Under the pieces are notes generated by a model. The model saw nothing but the letters and a program-made list of their open reading frames with translations, made no database searches and had not been told where the DNA came from. From NCBI GenBank assembly GCA_900317505.1, contig ONHB01000003.1:62001-126000 (forward strand): 64,000 nucleotides of DNA, given 5' to 3'. Made by a program: the position numbers and the translations under genes. This DNA comes from an uncultured Lachnospiraceae bacterium (GTDB lineage Bacteria; Bacillota; Clostridia; Lachnospirales; Lachnospiraceae). Shown here one piece after another: positions 47,173-57,401 of the stretch; position 1 is the first letter of the stretch; the number at the start of each line of letters is the position of its first letter.

Positions 47173-49800
47173 TCAGTTATCAATCATACTACGGACTTTT
47201 TCCTTGACATCCATGACTTCTTCATAAAACTCTCTTGCGGAAATACGCATGGCACCATGTCCGAGTATAATGATCTGTTCGAGTCCGTCGGAGGTTGCTA
47301 CTCTCACACGGTGCTCCTGTCCGATCTTTTTGGTAACCTTCTCAATATACATATCGGCTGTCTCCGCCTCTTTGGTATAGACAACATCAATATTGTGATA
47401 CTTCGTGGCAAAACCATAATTGCCCTTTACCTTGTAAGCATCAAATACCAGGATCAGCCGGCATTTTACAAAGCCCTGATAGTCACACAGAATGTCCATC
47501 AGCCTGCCTCTTGCCGCATCAAGATTAGCCTTTGCTAACTCTTTTAATTCATCCCATGCAAAAATAATGTTGTATCCATCCACCAGCAGATACTGCTCTA
47601 TAGGCTTCTGGGGCTTCTTTTTATACTTCTTCTGATAAGTCTCCTGTGTCACGCTTTCTCCATGTGAAATATAGCGGGTATTTCCACTTCCATATTTCCG
47701 GCGCCTGATTGGACCAAATTCGCGTAACATAATTTCTTCCAGTTCTTTTCCAAAACCTTCTGTAGCAGCCTTTTCCCGGCGTCGTCTGTCTGCATCGGCT
47801 TTTCGCTGTAAGCGTTCCTCTTCTGTCTCAAAGTGCGTATCATTCTGCAGTACTTTACTTTCCACATGCATATAATTCCGCACCTGGTCCCAGGGCACAT
47901 AAACACCCGCTCCATGCTCACAAAATACAGATCCGGTCGGATTCCAGTGGTCTCTTTCACTGTCATAGCCTCTTTTTTCAATGACCTCTTCTGCATTGTG
48001 ACACGGTCCATAACCTCCGTTTGATAGCTTCAGCTGTCCTTCTCCCTTGGTATAGGAATGTACTTCGCTCATATAATCCAATGAGGTAGAAACAGGCACC
48101 CGCCCTTTTATCAGGGTCATTTTCTCCGATAATGTCTGTGGCGGCTCAAAAGTACCACTCATCATCTGCATATCATTCATGGTACGACCAATCTGCTCAT
48201 TGGGAACTGTCAGTTCAAAATTGTAATACGGCTCCAAAAGCATACACTCTCCGCTTTTTAATCCCTGCCGCAATGCCCGATAGGTTGCCTGTCTAAAATC
48301 GCCACCTTCCGTATGCTTGATATGAGCCCTTCCGGCAACCAGAGTAATCCGCATATCCGTAATTGCCGAACCGGTCAGCACACCTCTGTGCTCCCGCTCC
48401 GCCAGATGCGTCAATATCAGCCTCTGCCAGTTTAAATCCAGTTCATCTTCACTAACCTCGGTATCAAAAACAAGCCCGCTTCCCTGTGGCAGGGGCTCTA
48501 ATAAAAGATGCACCTCCGCATAATGCCTCAAGGGTTCAAAATGCCCGACGCCTTCAACCGGCGCCGTGATCGTCTCTTTGTATACAATACTGCCTGTCCC
48601 AAATGTCACGTCCACATCAAAGCGCTCTTTCATCAGGGACTTCAAGACTTCAAGCTGCACCTTTCCCATGATACGGACATGGATTTCCTGATGCTCCTCA
48701 TTCCACACGACATGAAGCATCGGATCTTCCTCTTCCAGTTCCTTTACCTTTTTTAAAAGAAGCGCGGCATCCATTCCATCCGGTGGAATCATCTGATATG
48801 TCATAACCGGTGATAAAATTCCCTCTCCGGTTTCAGCCTCAATACCGATTCCCTGCCCCGGATAAGTCTTAACCGGTCCTGTAATGGCACACAGCGTTCC
48901 TGCCTCTGCTTTCTTTGTCAATTCAAATTTACTGCCTGAATAAAGCCTTATCTGATCTACTTTTTCATCCTGCAGCAATCCTTTTACACGCAGCTCTCCA
49001 CCTGTGATTTTTAAATAAGTGAGGCGGTTGCCCTGGTCATCCCTGCCAATCTTGTAAACCTTTGCTCCAAATTCTTCCGGATACGAGCAGGCACAAAACC
49101 ACTGGGCAATCCCTTCCATAAATGCTTTGATTCCCTGATCTTTTAAGGCGGATCCAAAATAAACCGGGAAAATTTTGCGCTCCACAATCAGTCTCTGGAT
49201 CACGTCTTCTGCTATTTCTCCAGTTTCCAGATACTGCTCCATAGCTTCTTCATCGCTTCCGGCAATTTCTTCCACTGCCTCTGCATTCCATTTTTCCTGC
49301 GCCTCTCCATGTATGGAAGTAAAATCGATCATGCCCTCATGCAGCTCTTTTTTTAACTGTTCCATAAGCTCTGTCGCTGCCTGCACCGAATCCTCTTTGC
49401 ATGCCAGATCCATTTTGTTTACAAAAAGAAAGGTCGGCACCTGATAATCCATCAAAAGTCGGAACAAGGTCCTAGTATGCGCTTGCACGCCATCTGTTGC
49501 ACTGATGACCAGAATGGCATAATCAAGCACCTGCAATGCTCTCTCTGTCTCTGCGGAAAAATCTACGTGTCCCGGCGTATCCACCAATGTCATGTCTACA
49601 TCCAGAAATTTCATCCGTGCCAGCTTTGAAAAAATAGTAATTCCACGCTTTTTTTCCAATTCATAATTGTCCAGAAATGTATCTTGATGGTCCACCCTTC
49701 CCATGTTTCGGATCATTCCACTATTGTATAATAAAGCTTCTGATAAAGTTGTTTTTCCGGCATCTACATGTGCCAGTATTCCTACGATTGGTTTTTTCAT
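47173..49800 (-). CDS. Tet(M)/EF-G-like ribosomal GTPase fused to a Rae1/YacP (NYN) endonuclease domain
   Basis: An 875-residue protein. The N-terminal 640 or so residues follow ribosomal protection proteins: G1 AHVDAGKT (10-17), RGITI, DTPGH, NKMD, then domains II-V. A charged linker (about 650-730) leads to a C-terminal domain from about 734 that matches B. subtilis Rae1/YacP: YLLVDGYNIIFAWDELKEL. Its acidic residues are all present (D741, D787, D816 and D838 in VDGYN, LVFD, TADM and TSDG). Rae1 cuts mRNA in the ribosomal A site; Tet(M) binds that site and ejects tetracycline. Inference: the fusion binds stalled ribosomes and cleaves their mRNA. Tetracycline resistance should not be assumed, as the gene looks chromosomal. 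Confidence 0.88.
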   Translation of the reverse strand: MKKPIVGILAHVDAGKTTLSEALLYNSGMIRNMGRVDHQDTFLDNYELEKKRGITIFSKLARMKFLDVDMTLVDTPGHVDFSAETERALQVLDYAILVISATDGVQAHTRTLFRLLMDYQVPTFLFVNKMDLACKEDSVQAATELMEQLKKELHEGMIDFTSIHGEAQEKWNAEAVEEIAGSDEEAMEQYLETGEIAEDVIQRLIVERKIFPVYFGSALKDQGIKAFMEGIAQWFCACSYPEEFGAKVYKIGRDDQGNRLTYLKITGGELRVKGLLQDEKVDQIRLYSGSKFELTKKAEAGTLCAITGPVKTYPGQGIGIEAETGEGILSPVMTYQMIPPDGMDAALLLKKVKELEEEDPMLHVVWNEEHQEIHVRIMGKVQLEVLKSLMKERFDVDVTFGTGSIVYKETITAPVEGVGHFEPLRHYAEVHLLLEPLPQGSGLVFDTEVSEDELDLNWQRLILTHLAEREHRGVLTGSAITDMRITLVAGRAHIKHTEGGDFRQATYRALRQGLKSGECMLLEPYYNFELTVPNEQIGRTMNDMQMMSGTFEPPQTLSEKMTLIKGRVPVSTSLDYMSEVHSYTKGEGQLKLSNGGYGPCHNAEEVIEKRGYDSERDHWNPTGSVFCEHGAGVYVPWDQVRNYMHVESKVLQNDTHFETEEERLQRKADADRRRREKAATEGFGKELEEIMLREFGPIRRRKYGSGNTRYISHGESVTQETYQKKYKKKPQKPIEQYLLVDGYNIIFAWDELKELAKANLDAARGRLMDILCDYQGFVKCRLILVFDAYKVKGNYGFATKYHNIDVVYTKEAETADMYIEKVTKKIGQEHRVRVATSDGLEQIIILGHGAMRISAREFYEEVMDVKEKVRSMIDN

Positions 49801-49839
49801 TGTTTTTCCTGTTTCAAATAATTGATAAGTTCTGTATTT

Positions 49840-51072
49840 CTAGAGTTGCTTTAAGGTAACTATTGTATGAAATTCCTTGTGCCCGGCATCATAATATGTC
49901 TGCAGGTCACCATGATATTTTTGAGCAGTCTTTGCAATACTTTTCATACCATATCCATGCTGATAATGATCTTTTTTGTGACTTACAAGTCGCTGAGTAT
50001 CCTTTGTATATGGAGAATCCTGACAGGAATTGATCATGGAAATGATCGTTATAGCTGCTGTTTCATGTTTAGTCACATTCAAATCTATGTATCCGTCTGT
50101 CGTTTTTTTCACAGCTTCAAAAGCATTGTCCAACAAATTACAAAAAAGCGATGTCAGATCCATATCTTCAACAAAGCAAAGCGTCTCCTTTCGGATATCT
50201 ACATGAAATCCAATGCCCATATCCAGACACTGCTGCCGGTATCTATATAATAACATATTTAGCATTTCATTATCACAAATTCGCGCCACAGTTTGTAGAA
50301 CAGGCGCTTTCGTAAGCTTCTGTATATAGGCATTCATTTTTTGGTATTCCTGCTGCTCTCCCAGAATCGAGACCGTCTGCAGGTTCTTTTTAATATCATG
50401 AACCAAAATATTCTGCGTTTCCGTCTGATTCAAAAGCAATTTATAATACTCAGAAAAATCATGTTCCTTTTGTAACAGAATCTGCATTTCTATAAATTCA
50501 TCATTTTTCCTTTGATTGTAGCTGTATATTGCAAACATAAGGATATTTACCAACAGTAAAAGTGTTGATGCCATGGATAAAAGCCACTCATACTTTGAGT
50601 CCAGATCACAATTTCGGCCGACGGAATATAAGATCACCATAATCAGAATAGAAACTGCCGGAATGATAATCAAAAGCAAAGACGTCTGTTCATAACTTTT
50701 AACACCGTTCACTTTTTTCTTAAAAATACAGGCAAGAATGAGAACCAGAATAAAATATACTGCCTTGCTTAAAACAGCCCAGATTATATATGATACAAAC
50801 GACGCGCTGTCACTTCCATAGGGAAATACTATCTGAAGAGTAGACAATTCACTCAATGCCATAACCGCGGTAATCGTTGCGGTATGCAATAGAGCAATGT
50901 ACCATTTGATATCACAAAAGATCATGATATAAATAAAATTTCCCAACACAAAACACGCATTATTCAGCCAGACGATTTTCATCTGAGAAATGACAAATAG
51001 ACACAGATAAATAGCAGCAAGTGCAAAGAGACGTTTTTTCCGTTTACCTTTTTGAGAAAAAACAATCGACAC
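49840..51072 (-). CDS. AgrC-like sensor histidine kinase, possibly truncated at the N-terminus
   Basis: A 410-residue protein from a GTG at 51072. About six hydrophobic helices are followed by a GHKL kinase domain of the AgrC/CitA type: H-box LVHDIKKNLQ, N-box LFCNLLDNAFEA, and G-box GYGMKSI. Such kinases sense secreted peptides. The start lacks a good ribosome binding site, and the first helix begins right after a charged stretch (QKGKRKKRLF) that in relatives comes after one more helix, so the N-terminus may be lost. An AgrD-like peptide ORF overlaps its start. No agrA- or agrB-like gene is visible. Confidence 0.78.
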   Translation of the reverse strand: MSIVFSQKGKRKKRLFALAAIYLCLFVISQMKIVWLNNACFVLGNFIYIMIFCDIKWYIALLHTATITAVMALSELSTLQIVFPYGSDSASFVSYIIWAVLSKAVYFILVLILACIFKKKVNGVKSYEQTSLLLIIIPAVSILIMVILYSVGRNCDLDSKYEWLLSMASTLLLLVNILMFAIYSYNQRKNDEFIEMQILLQKEHDFSEYYKLLLNQTETQNILVHDIKKNLQTVSILGEQQEYQKMNAYIQKLTKAPVLQTVARICDNEMLNMLLYRYRQQCLDMGIGFHVDIRKETLCFVEDMDLTSLFCNLLDNAFEAVKKTTDGYIDLNVTKHETAAITIISMINSCQDSPYTKDTQRLVSHKKDHYQHGYGMKSIAKTAQKYHGDLQTYYDAGHKEFHTIVTLKQL

Positions 51073-51143
51073 ATGGAATAATAGGCCTCTTTTGCGGAGC
51101 TTTTTGTTATCTGATTAACTATCTTATCAAAAAAAGAAAACAT
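50979..51143 (-). CDS. Possible AgrD-like autoinducing-peptide precursor (or remnant)
   Basis: A 54-codon ORF starting MFSFFDKIVNQITKSSAKEA, an amphipathic helix like AgrD leaders, followed by YYSMCRLFF. A five-residue C-R-L-F-F ring preceded by YSM would match the shape of staphylococcal AIPs (YSTC plus four residues). The acidic, proline-containing tail of AgrD is missing; instead the frame runs into a basic, then hydrophobic stretch that is the alternative frame of the kinase gene. The ribosome binding site is weak. A deletion joining agrD and agrC would explain both odd ends. Confidence 0.35.
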   Translation of the reverse strand: MFSFFDKIVNQITKSSAKEAYYSMCRLFFLKKVNGKNVSLHLLLFICVYLSFLR

Positions 51144-51154
51144 TCTTCTTGAAA

Positions 51155-51196
51155 TTACCGCCAGCTCCTTTAGGAGCCAGCAGTAATTCTTTTTAC
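51155..51196 (+). terminator. Strong hairpin upstream of the AgrC-like gene
   Basis: ATTACCGCCAGCTCC and GGAGCCAGCAGTAAT form a 15-pair stem (some G-T) around TTTA. On the plus strand TCTTTTT follows, so it works best as a plus-strand terminator, though no plus-strand gene precedes it. The gap 51144-51551 otherwise holds only this hairpin, a 24-codon ORF (51193-51267, minus) and the two terminators listed next. Confidence 0.5.
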
Positions 51197-51406
51197 CATA
51201 TAGAAAATACAATTCCGGCAAGTGGTGACAACACGATCATAATCATAGAAAACGTAAACGATTCCATTGATATAAGTGTTTGTAGAGTTACAATTTCATC
51301 TCAGGCATTTTCAATCTTTTTCTTGAAACTTTATCCTTCACACATTATAATATACATAAAAAAAAGCAACCGCCCACAAAGTGGTTAGCCTCGTAAATGG
51401 TTATTT

Positions 51407-51450
51407 AATAAGCCACTCGTCCGCCAAGACAAGAGTGGCTTATTTATTTT
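51407..51450. terminator. Inverted repeat with T tracts
   Basis: AATAAGCCACTC and GAGTGGCTTATT form a 12-base stem, with TTTATTTT following on the plus strand. No gene it would end is obvious; it may mark a lost gene. Confidence 0.6.
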
Positions 51451-51490
51451 CGCTTATTATTCCTATCTATGTAGGTAAGCAGCGCCATAA

Positions 51491-51527
51491 GAAAAGTCCC
51501 ATAAACACTAAGTTTACGGGACTTTTC
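51491..51527 (-). terminator. Terminator after gdhA
   Basis: GAAAAGTCCC plus GTAAAC pairs with GTTTA plus GGGACTTTTC about 25 bases after the gdhA stop. Confidence 0.7.
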
Positions 51528-51551
51528 ATATATCATTTTGAAAATTCTAAA

Positions 51552-52925
<1,374 letters not shown>

Positions 52926-52973
52926 TTAGTTTATATATAATTTACAGAGCTGGTACGCCTTTGCACCTTTCTC

Positions 52974-53003
52974 CATTATACATGCATTATCGGTATTTAG
53001 GCA
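52974..53003 (-). promoter_or_regulatory. gdhA promoter
   Basis: On the minus strand TTGCCT (53003-52998) and TATAAT (52979-52974) are separated by 18 bases. Confidence 0.6.
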
Positions 53004-53036
53004 AGTAAAATTTTAACACGGTAACGTGAAAAAATT

Positions 53037-54017
53037 TCAATTTTCAAACGGATATTTCAATCCGATTTCTTTACGGATATGATCCATCTGCTTCATAATG
53101 ATCATCGTATCTGCATGCGACATTTCCGCACATTCTTTTTTATGCCATTTTAAAGCCTTTTTACATGCTTCAATTTCATATTCATAGCCTGTTATCTGCT
53201 TGGGAGCCTTTTTAAACAGCTTTCTCTTGTAATCCTTATCATAAACGGCAATGGATTCAAAGTTATTGATATTCTCAATAACGATCACACCTTCCGTTCC
53301 CTGAATGATTCCTTTTCTGTCTCCTACCGTTTCCATAGATGTATTGAGCACAGCCATCGAACCGTCCTGATAACGGATCGTAATGCTGTCATGTGCATCC
53401 ACGCCTTCTTTGGTCATAAGCGCAACTGCATGAATATCATCCACAGACGATGATTTAAACATATCAGCAAATGTCAGTGCATAAACTCCGACATCCAGCA
53501 AAGCTCCTCCGGCCAGATCCGCCTTTACCAGACGTTCTTTATTAAGCATCGGATAAGACAGGTTTGCCGTAATCATACGCGGTGTACCGATCATTCCACT
53601 CTTTATCACTTTTTGGATAGTCTCAGCCATAGGCATATAACGCACCCACATAGCTTCTGTAATAAAAACGCCTTTCTTTCTTGCATATGCAAGCAATTCC
53701 TCTGCCTCTTCTGCATTGACGCAGAACGGTTTTTCTACTAAAACCGGCTTTCCGGCATCAATACACATCCTGGCATGCTCATAATGAAACGGATGCGGTG
53801 TTGCTATATATACAAGCTCTACAGCCGGATCCGAAAGCATGTCCTCATAGCTTCCATATGGTCTGGTAACCTGATGAATGGAAGCAAACTCCATGGCTTT
53901 ATCAATACTTCTGGATGCAACCGCATACATTTCAGCTCCACGCATCCGGGAAACCGTATCTGCCATAACTGCCGCAATTTTTCCGGCACCGATAATACCA
54001 ACTTTAATCTTTGCCAT
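53037..54017 (-). CDS. Gfo/Idh/MocA-family oxidoreductase
   Basis: A 326-residue protein from the ATG at 54017 (AGAGG eight bases upstream). The N-terminal Rossmann fold starts KVGIIGAGKIA, EKPFCVNAEEAEELL carries the family lysine-proline pair, and GGALLDVGVYAL leads into the C-terminal dimer domain. It oxidises or reduces a sugar or polyol with NAD(P); the substrate is unknown. It is a single gene. Confidence 0.88.
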   Translation of the reverse strand: MAKIKVGIIGAGKIAAVMADTVSRMRGAEMYAVASRSIDKAMEFASIHQVTRPYGSYEDMLSDPAVELVYIATPHPFHYEHARMCIDAGKPVLVEKPFCVNAEEAEELLAYARKKGVFITEAMWVRYMPMAETIQKVIKSGMIGTPRMITANLSYPMLNKERLVKADLAGGALLDVGVYALTFADMFKSSSVDDIHAVALMTKEGVDAHDSITIRYQDGSMAVLNTSMETVGDRKGIIQGTEGVIVIENINNFESIAVYDKDYKRKLFKKAPKQITGYEYEIEACKKALKWHKKECAEMSHADTMIIMKQMDHIRKEIGLKYPFEN

Positions 54018-54118
54018 AATATCCACCTCTCTGCTTATACACTTCTTTATCGATTCTTGTCGTGACCCCGGATATCTGTCTTGTGACTTTCATCCTGCGA
54101 CAACATCATTTTAACAAA

Positions 54119-54160
54119 GAAAAAAGCTATTGCAAAGTGTTTTTGCAATAGCTTTTTATT
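54119..54160. terminator. Bidirectional terminator
   Basis: AAAAAGCTATTGCAAA and TTTTGCAATAGCTTTTT form a 16-base stem with A and T runs at the ends. It ends the SH3b gene on the minus strand. Confidence 0.88.
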
Positions 54161-54170
54161 TGTTAAGTAA

Positions 54171-55418
54171 TTACTGGATATCAACAAAATCGGATTTTAC
54201 ATAACCAGTCTTGCCATTATAGTCGATCTTGCACCAACCATTGGCATTTTCATAAAGTGTATATGTTTCACCAAGATAAATAGTACCAAGGTATTCTCCA
54301 TCTTCACTTGCGGAAGCACGTACTCTTACGCTTTCCTTGGGTGTAACCTTTCCGGAAGCTGTAGAGGTTGTTGTTTCTGTTGTCTCCTGAGCAGTTGTAT
54401 CTGTTGTAGCCTCTGTTTCTGTATTGTCAACTGCAGCATCTGTTGTTTCAGCAGGAGCGCTGGACTGTAAGAAGTCAGATTTGATATAACCTTCCTGTCC
54501 ATTGTAATCTACTTTACTCCAGCCATTTTCTTTGACTTCCAGTCTGGTCAACGTTGTACCGGCTTCGACCTGTCCGAGACGATCAGCGTTTTCACTGTCG
54601 GATACTCGTACATTAACCTTGTCAGTTGTTGTGACTGTTTCATTGACGGTAGCTGTTGATGCAGTCTCTGTAGCCTCTTCTGCTGCTGCATTAGCTGCGG
54701 CTTCTGCCTGTTTGGCAGCTACTGCTTCATCCAGTTTGGCATCAATGCTTTCCATATAGCTGTTTAATGCAGCATCGGAAGCGATTGCATCGGAGAAAGC
54801 TGCCTGAACAAGACTGTAGTAATTTGCAATCTTTTCACCGGATACCACACCCTGTACATAGGTAAGTGTAGCTTCATCCACATTACTGTCAATATATAAG
54901 TTGCCGTTTTCATCAGTTCTTACATATGTTGCCTGTAAGCCGGGAGCCTTGGTATCAATTCCGACAAATTTTGTTTCACTGTAAATCAAAACAATGTATT
55001 CGCCTGCATTTGCTCCGGGTTCATCAAAAATCAAAATATTATCATAAGCTTCAATATCTGCAGCTCTTGTCTCAAGTCTGATCTTTTCTTCCTCGGAAAC
55101 ATCTTTTTTCACAGATGAAACTGTTGCAGAATCACCATCTTTTAATGCATTGTAATACAATGTGATCAGATTGATGATGTCCTGATTGGTGGTTGTCTCC
55201 ATTCCGTCCGGTGGTGTTACAATCGCAGTATCTGCAGACATTGTCACTTCCTGTGAATTGTCTGAGACTTCATCAGATGTGTTATCTTTGCTCTTACCGC
55301 ATCCGGTACAAACAAGTGTCAATCCCATAACCGCGATCAGAAGCATAATCTTAGATATATGTCTGTTGTTTTTATTTTTCCCCATTCCCAACATAAATGC
55401 GTGAGATGATTTAGCCAT
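54171..55418 (-). CDS. Lipoprotein with two C-terminal SH3b domains
   Basis: A 415-residue protein. A basic N-terminus and hydrophobic stretch end at LVCTGC, a plausible lipobox with the cysteine near residue 40. A globular domain (about 80-240) resembles other clostridial surface lipoproteins. A low-complexity A/E/T region follows, then two SH3b repeats (VNVRVSDSENADRLG...EGYIKSDF and VRVRASASEDGEYLG...TGYVKSDF) joined by a T/E-rich linker. SH3b repeats usually bind cell wall. No catalytic domain is seen. Confidence 0.8.
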   Translation of the reverse strand: MAKSSHAFMLGMGKNKNNRHISKIMLLIAVMGLTLVCTGCGKSKDNTSDEVSDNSQEVTMSADTAIVTPPDGMETTTNQDIINLITLYYNALKDGDSATVSSVKKDVSEEEKIRLETRAADIEAYDNILIFDEPGANAGEYIVLIYSETKFVGIDTKAPGLQATYVRTDENGNLYIDSNVDEATLTYVQGVVSGEKIANYYSLVQAAFSDAIASDAALNSYMESIDAKLDEAVAAKQAEAAANAAAEEATETASTATVNETVTTTDKVNVRVSDSENADRLGQVEAGTTLTRLEVKENGWSKVDYNGQEGYIKSDFLQSSAPAETTDAAVDNTETEATTDTTAQETTETTTSTASGKVTPKESVRVRASASEDGEYLGTIYLGETYTLYENANGWCKIDYNGKTGYVKSDFVDIQ

Positions 55419-55458
55419 AATATACGTCCTTCCTTTGTTTTATAAGATCATAATATAG

Positions 55459-55530
55459 CGTACCCGAGAGGAATCGAACCCCCATCGGCTGAACCGGAAT
55501 CAGCTGTTTTATCCGTTAAACTACGGGTAC
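55459..55530 (-). tRNA. tRNA-Arg (anticodon CCG)
   Basis: On the minus strand the acceptor arms are GTACCCG and CGGGTAC. The anticodon arm is GCTGA-TTCCGGT-TCAGC, giving CCG. The T arm reads GGGGG-TTCGATT-CCTCT. The CCA end is not encoded. It decodes CGG. Confidence 0.93.
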
Positions 55531-55600
55531 ATAAATATTACGAAATTGTTACAACTCGTTTATAATATCATAAAACCCATAGTTTGACAAGTTTTGATCG

Positions 55601-56539
55601 TTAGAAACTTACCGACGGAATCATCAATTTTTCGGAAGAATATTTATAATAGTAGAAATGATTTGATAAAACCTCTTCCTTTGCTACCTGATCACGGTTA
55701 ATATCCTTTATCATATTATCCATTTCATCATAATCTTCTTTTCCGGATACCGGGAGTACGATCACTTCATGAATACTGCTCGGCAGAATAACCAGATCCG
55801 TACCGAGTTTTTCGGCCATCTGTTTTAAGACACCGGGATAACAGATCACAGATGCCCCAAAATAATTATCCTGATTGCTCAGAATATACATCGGCATTTC
55901 TTTCTGGATATTTTCCATATCCTGTCTGATACTATCAGCTTCAATTCCTTTATGCTGCAGCATTTCCACAATCACATCATCCATATTGCTGACACGAAGC
56001 GGCATGATCTCTGCACTGTTTTTCATGGCAGTCTGATGCAGGGTATGTTTATCGATCTTCCACATTGCCAGATGTTCATTTTCGATCTGGATGGACGCCT
56101 TTGTCTTTGCACTGTTGTTCCGGCTTATCACATAACAATATGTGATGGCAAGATCCAGAAAAGGTGTATAAGGAATATCCTGCAGTCTTTCTTTATTTTC
56201 CTCATAAGAGACCAGCTTGATGACAATACGGTTTTTCGCCTGTGCAAAGCATTCAAAACCATGAATATCAATCTGCGGATTGCCGTATTTTTTAAATACA
56301 TAGACCATTTCCTCTGCTACTGTCGGCAGATCATAGTGATCCAGATATTTTTCATAAAAATCGTCCAGCCGTAAATTGGGAGAAGCGCAGCTGCCTTTTC
56401 TGATAACAGAGCAGGCTTTATAAGTCACACCATTATTTTTTACCGTGTCATGGATGTCAATTCTGACATTTTCTCCCATTTTATCTTCAATTTCCGATTT
56501 AACTGCGTCAACAAACTCTAAAAAATTTAATTTTTCCAT
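55601..56539 (-). CDS. DUF5688 family protein
   Basis: A 312-residue soluble protein starting MEKLNFLEFVDAVKSEIED, with VTYKACSVIRKGSCASPNLR and DLAITYCYVISRN later. These match DUF5688, a family of unknown function that I associate with Lachnospiraceae. The protein has no membrane helix or metal motif. It is a single gene between efp and the tRNA. Confidence 0.75.
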   Translation of the reverse strand: MEKLNFLEFVDAVKSEIEDKMGENVRIDIHDTVKNNGVTYKACSVIRKGSCASPNLRLDDFYEKYLDHYDLPTVAEEMVYVFKKYGNPQIDIHGFECFAQAKNRIVIKLVSYEENKERLQDIPYTPFLDLAITYCYVISRNNSAKTKASIQIENEHLAMWKIDKHTLHQTAMKNSAEIMPLRVSNMDDVIVEMLQHKGIEADSIRQDMENIQKEMPMYILSNQDNYFGASVICYPGVLKQMAEKLGTDLVILPSSIHEVIVLPVSGKEDYDEMDNMIKDINRDQVAKEEVLSNHFYYYKYSSEKLMIPSVSF

Positions 56540-56660
56540 GATTTTTTCCTTTCGATTTGAAATTAGATTTTCATAACCGTGCCTGTATTTTCAACCATAG
56601 CCGGTATGAAAAAAGATTTGAAATAAGATTAATAATAAAATACGCAATAAAAAGCGCAAT

Positions 56661-56692
56661 TAAAAAGGCAACAGACTCATCATCTATTGCCT
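56661..56692 (-). terminator. Terminator after efp
   Basis: On the minus strand AGGCAA and TTGCCT, extended by AGA/TCT, form a hairpin followed by TTTTAA, about 35 bases after the efp stop. Confidence 0.7.
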
Positions 56693-56726
56693 AAAGCTTT
56701 CTGATATCAGAAGATTGCCAATATGC

Positions 56727-57284
56727 TTATACACGTGATAAATATTCACCTGTACGAGTGTCGATCTTGATCACTTCACCCTGATTAACAAATAACGGAA
56801 CCTTAACCTGTGCACCGGTCTCAACGATTGCGGGCTTGGTAGCTCCGGTAGCTGTATCACCTTTAAATCCGGGCTCTGTCTCTGTGATCTCCAACTCTAC
56901 AAACAACGGAGGCTCAACTGCAAATACATTGCCGTTGTGAGAACATACCTTAACCATTTCGTTTTCTTTTACAAATTTCATTGCATCGCCAACTTCATCT
57001 GCGCTTAATGAAATCTGATCATATGTCTCTGTATCCATGAAATTGTATAAATCTCCGTCTGCATATAAATACTGCATATCTTTTCTATCAATACGTGCTG
57101 CTGGGAATTTTTCAGTAGGACGGAAAGATGTTTCTACAACACCACCGTTTTTGATGTCTTTGAGCTTTGTACGCACGAAAGCTGCACCTTTACCGGGTTT
57201 TACGTGCTGGAACTCAATGACCTGGCATACCTTGTTATCATACTCGATGGTCATACCATTTCTGAAATCACCTGCTGTAATCAT
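56727..57284 (-). CDS. efp: Translation elongation factor P
   Basis: It relieves ribosome stalling at proline runs. The 185 residues are the normal length. The modified lysine is K32 in [10 protein letters not shown], the loop that reaches the peptidyl-transferase centre. The domain III end [17 protein letters not shown] is typical. The start has an AGGAGG site. It is separate from aroQ by 117 bases, so it probably has its own promoter. Confidence 0.96.
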   Translation of the reverse strand: MITAGDFRNGMTIEYDNKVCQVIEFQHVKPGKGAAFVRTKLKDIKNGGVVETSFRPTEKFPAARIDRKDMQYLYADGDLYNFMDTETYDQISLSADEVGDAMKFVKENEMVKVCSHNGNVFAVEPPLFVELEITETEPGFKGDTATGATKPAIVETGAQVKVPLFVNQGEVIKIDTRTGEYLSRV

Positions 57285-57401
57285 GATTATATCCTCCTAA
57301 ATTCACATTCAATTTTTCACGTCATAATTCTCTAATAGTTTATACTAAAAACAAACAATTTTCAACTGTTTTTTATCTGCAATTTACAATTTGCAGCTTT
57401 A

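Noticed and set aside
47173-49800. Acquired tetracycline-resistance gene
   Set aside because: The GTPase half resembles Tet(M), but the protein has a C-terminal nuclease domain, lies among housekeeping genes and has no mobile-element context. Resistance is not supported.
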